From Sediminibacterium sp. (lineage in GTDB: Bacteria > Bacteroidota > Bacteroidia > Chitinophagales > Chitinophagaceae): DNA of 64,000 nt. The stretch spans positions 186,001 to 250,000 of the forward strand of contig NZ_JAUYTR010000023.1 of NCBI RefSeq assembly GCF_030695065.1, written 5' to 3'. The notes beneath the pieces are model-generated. The model made no database searches and was not told the origin of the DNA. It worked only from the letters and a program-made list of their open reading frames with translations. The translations under genes were made by a program, and so were the position numbers. How positions within the stretch are numbered: position 1 is the stretch's first letter; each line of letters opens with the position of its first letter. Shown one piece after another: positions 62,298-64,000 of the stretch.

Positions 62298-63212
62298 TTA
62301 TTGGCCTTTAAATCCCCATTGCTTCATTACTTTGAAATCTTCTTTTATACATTCTAAAGGTGTAATACCTTGATATGCTTCTTGCTCAACAATAAAATGA
62401 ATAGTCCCTCCATTTTTTAAACCCTCTTCAATAATTTCTTTTACCTGTTGAACTCCCTTACCTAAAATGGTACTTTCATATCCGTTGCCATTTGCTCTTT
62501 TGATTTCATCTTTTACATGCATTGAAACAAAGCGACCTGGATACTTTTTCACAATAGCTAATGCATCTGCACCTGTACCATATAAATTTCCCATATCAAA
62601 TTGTTGTGTTACCATGGTAGGATCGGTATTATTTAGCATTACCTCATACATGGTTTCAGTGCCCATCATTTGGGTGAATTCAAAATCGTGGTTGTGATAA
62701 CCAAAACGCATTCCCGATTTTTTACAGAGCTCCCCACATTTATTAAACACTTCCATAAAGCGCAACATATCGTCTTTAGACTTACGCAACCCAGATTCTA
62801 AAGATGGGCTAATCACCAATTCTTGACCAACTAATGCCGCATCTTCAATGGTATACTTCCAGGTGTCGGTAAAGTCTTTTTTTGTTGCATCCCAATGATT
62901 GGCACCCATTACAGTATGGCCAGAGGGCATTTTCATACCCAAATCGCTTAATACTTTTTTAAATTCAGTAGCAGTATAGCCATAAAATTTTCTATTCACA
63001 TAATTGGCGTGCTCTACATTTTTATATCCCATTTCCGCAACGGCTTTTAAAGTAGTCAATGGGTCTTTACGCATATCTTCACGCACAGAATACAATTGAA
63101 CACCCGTAATGAATTTCTTTTTGGCTGAAGCAGAAGCCCAAGAAGGAAGGGTAACAGTTGCCAAAGCAGCTAAAGTGCCTTTTTGTAAAAATTTACGACG
63201 GTTCAATTGCAT
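62298..63212 (-). CDS. Tat-exported sugar phosphate isomerase/epimerase family protein
   Basis: A 304-residue AP-endonuclease-2-type TIM-barrel protein with a twin-arginine signal (MQLNRRKFLQKGTLAAL...WASA), starting at ATG 63212. Likely metal-site segments are GYHNHDFEF, VTQQFDMGNLY, MHVKDEIK and FIVEQEAYQG. Export in a folded state suggests a bound metal ion. Members act on sugars or inositols; the exact substrate is not known. It lies 50 bp upstream of the penicillin acylase gene on the same strand. Confidence 0.88.
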   Translation of the reverse strand: MQLNRRKFLQKGTLAALATVTLPSWASASAKKKFITGVQLYSVREDMRKDPLTTLKAVAEMGYKNVEHANYVNRKFYGYTATEFKKVLSDLGMKMPSGHTVMGANHWDATKKDFTDTWKYTIEDAALVGQELVISPSLESGLRKSKDDMLRFMEVFNKCGELCKKSGMRFGYHNHDFEFTQMMGTETMYEVMLNNTDPTMVTQQFDMGNLYGTGADALAIVKKYPGRFVSMHVKDEIKRANGNGYESTILGKGVQQVKEIIEEGLKNGGTIHFIVEQEAYQGITPLECIKEDFKVMKQWGFKGQ

Positions 63213-63253
63213 ATTTTTGATTTTTTGTGATAACCAAAGTACGCAAATTTTGT

Positions 63254-63727
63254 ATGAAAGCAGCATCTGTGCACGAGATCAAACAGGCTTTAATGAGCCA
63301 CTCAACCAAAGAGTTGGCAGAACTCTGTTTAAGACTGGCAAAGTTTAAGAAAGAGAATAAAGAGTTACTTACCTATTTATTATTTGAAGCACATAACGAA
63401 GAAGCTTATATAGCTGAAGTAAATCAACAGATCACAGATGAGTTTGGTGAAATTGATCCAGGCCAAAACCTTTATTTTGTAAAAAAAACCCTTCGTAAAA
63501 TACTAAGAATTGCTACCAAACATATTCGCTACACTGGCTCTAAGCAAGCAGAAGTTGCCATTTTGCTGCATTTTAGTTTAAGTCTAAAAAAATCGGGGAT
63601 TCCATTTATGAAAAGCACTGCATTGGCTAATTTGTATAAACAACAAATTAAAAAAATAAATGCAGCACTTGGTACCCTACATGAAGACTTGCAATACGAT
63701 TACTTACAAATGATGAATGAATGCTAA
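63254..63727 (+). CDS. hypothetical helical protein, 157 residues
   Basis: From ATG 63254 (MKAASVHEIKQALMSHS) this encodes an all-helical-looking soluble protein rich in Lys, Glu and Leu (ELAELCLRLAKFKKENKELL, FVKKTLRKILRIATKHIRYT). The pattern is that of a helical repeat or bundle. I do not recognise the family. It diverges from the isomerase gene across 41 bp, and its stop lies next to that of the convergent nucleoid-protein gene. Confidence 0.7.
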   Translation: MKAASVHEIKQALMSHSTKELAELCLRLAKFKKENKELLTYLLFEAHNEEAYIAEVNQQITDEFGEIDPGQNLYFVKKTLRKILRIATKHIRYTGSKQAEVAILLHFSLSLKKSGIPFMKSTALANLYKQQIKKINAALGTLHEDLQYDYLQMMNEC

Positions 63728-64000
63728 TTATTGCTCCTGATCAAAGTAAAGTTTGTAGTAATGTTTGCCTGTCATTTCATCGTAGCCTTTTTCTATAAGG
63801 TCTCTACGACCATGAACATATACATGAAAGTTCTTGTCTAATTTAAGTATGCTTTTAAATTGCCTTTGCTGTTTTTGAATAGCAGCTGGGTTAATAGCAA
63901 ATTCGTCCTCAATATTTACTTGCTTAGCTACTTCATATTGTTGCTTATATTGGGTAAAACTATCAATTACTTCAGGGTGGTATAAAACTTCCTTACTAAA
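63728..64000 (-). CDS. nucleoid-associated protein (NdpA family), 3' end only
   Basis: The minus strand is open from the window edge to a TAA at 63728-63730, giving the last 90 residues. The sequence FSKEVLYHPEVIDSFTQY, then FKSILKLDKNFHVYVHGRRD and KGYDEMTGKHYYKLYF, matches the C-terminal part of the 37-kDa nucleoid-associated protein family. The start is beyond the window. Confidence 0.8.
   Translation of the reverse strand, partial: FSKEVLYHPEVIDSFTQYKQQYEVAKQVNIEDEFAINPAAIQKQQRQFKSILKLDKNFHVYVHGRRDLIEKGYDEMTGKHYYKLYFDQEQ

Overview
The window is about 64 kb of low-GC chromosome from a member of the Bacteroidota, most likely the Chitinophagaceae or a close relative. The evidence is Bacteroidota-type -7 promoter boxes (TAnnTTTG), the lack of clear Shine-Dalgarno sequences, and lineage-typical families (DUF5690, DUF5777, bacterial GH3, tricorn-like S41 peptidase, Rhs tips). 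The placement is inferred from protein families, not from a marker-gene comparison. I saw no tRNA, rRNA, CRISPR array or insertion sequence. No gene-free stretch exceeds about 250 bases.

Left edge (1-2850): a decayed tyrosine integrase with two lesions, a 5'-truncated Rhs tip carrying an HExxH metallopeptidase-like C-terminus, and an adjacent lipoprotein. This looks like a remnant of mobile or polymorphic-toxin DNA. From 2910 the content is ordinary chromosome: a tricorn-type protease, the 5-oxoprolinase operon pxpB-pxpC-pxpA with an NRAMP-related transporter, mnmH, sixA, a DMT exporter, a MurG-like glycosyltransferase, small unknown genes, an aminotransferase and a barrel-less plug-like secreted protein.

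Middle (16.6-33.2 kb): two paralogous modules share cytochrome-like lipoprotein, YceI and DUF5777 beta-barrel genes. The larger one is headed by an ECF sigma factor and a single-pass protein with a beta-barrel-like C-terminus, and it also carries an OB-fold protein and a second cytochrome-like lipoprotein. Between the modules lie a BNR/sortilin-like secreted protein, DUF5690 plus bestrophin, msrB, adk, and paaZ with an enoyl-CoA hydratase. Next comes a type I-like export set (ABC, HlyD, TolC) whose ABC protein has a degenerate nucleotide-binding domain. After it lie a beta-carbonic anhydrase with a SulP transporter, fabG, GH3, lptB and, divergently, metF.

Right part (44-64 kb): a two-component signalling cluster (one kinase on +, five regulators and kinases on -), a small membrane protein, a TlpA-like oxidoreductase, then the run rlmD, active rhomboid, inactive rhomboid, two membrane-anchored EEP proteins and cysS. 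Convergent to these are a penicillin-acylase-family protein, a Tat-exported sugar isomerase-like protein, an unknown protein, and the 3' end of a nucleoid-associated protein gene cut by the window edge.

The most unusual items are the repeated cytochrome-YceI-DUF5777 module under ECF control, the Rhs tip with its lipoprotein partner, the non-canonical NRAMP in the 5-oxoprolinase operon, the paired active/inactive rhomboids, the degenerate ABC exporter, and a recurring 4-nt spacing between -7 boxes and start codons that suggests leaderless transcripts.
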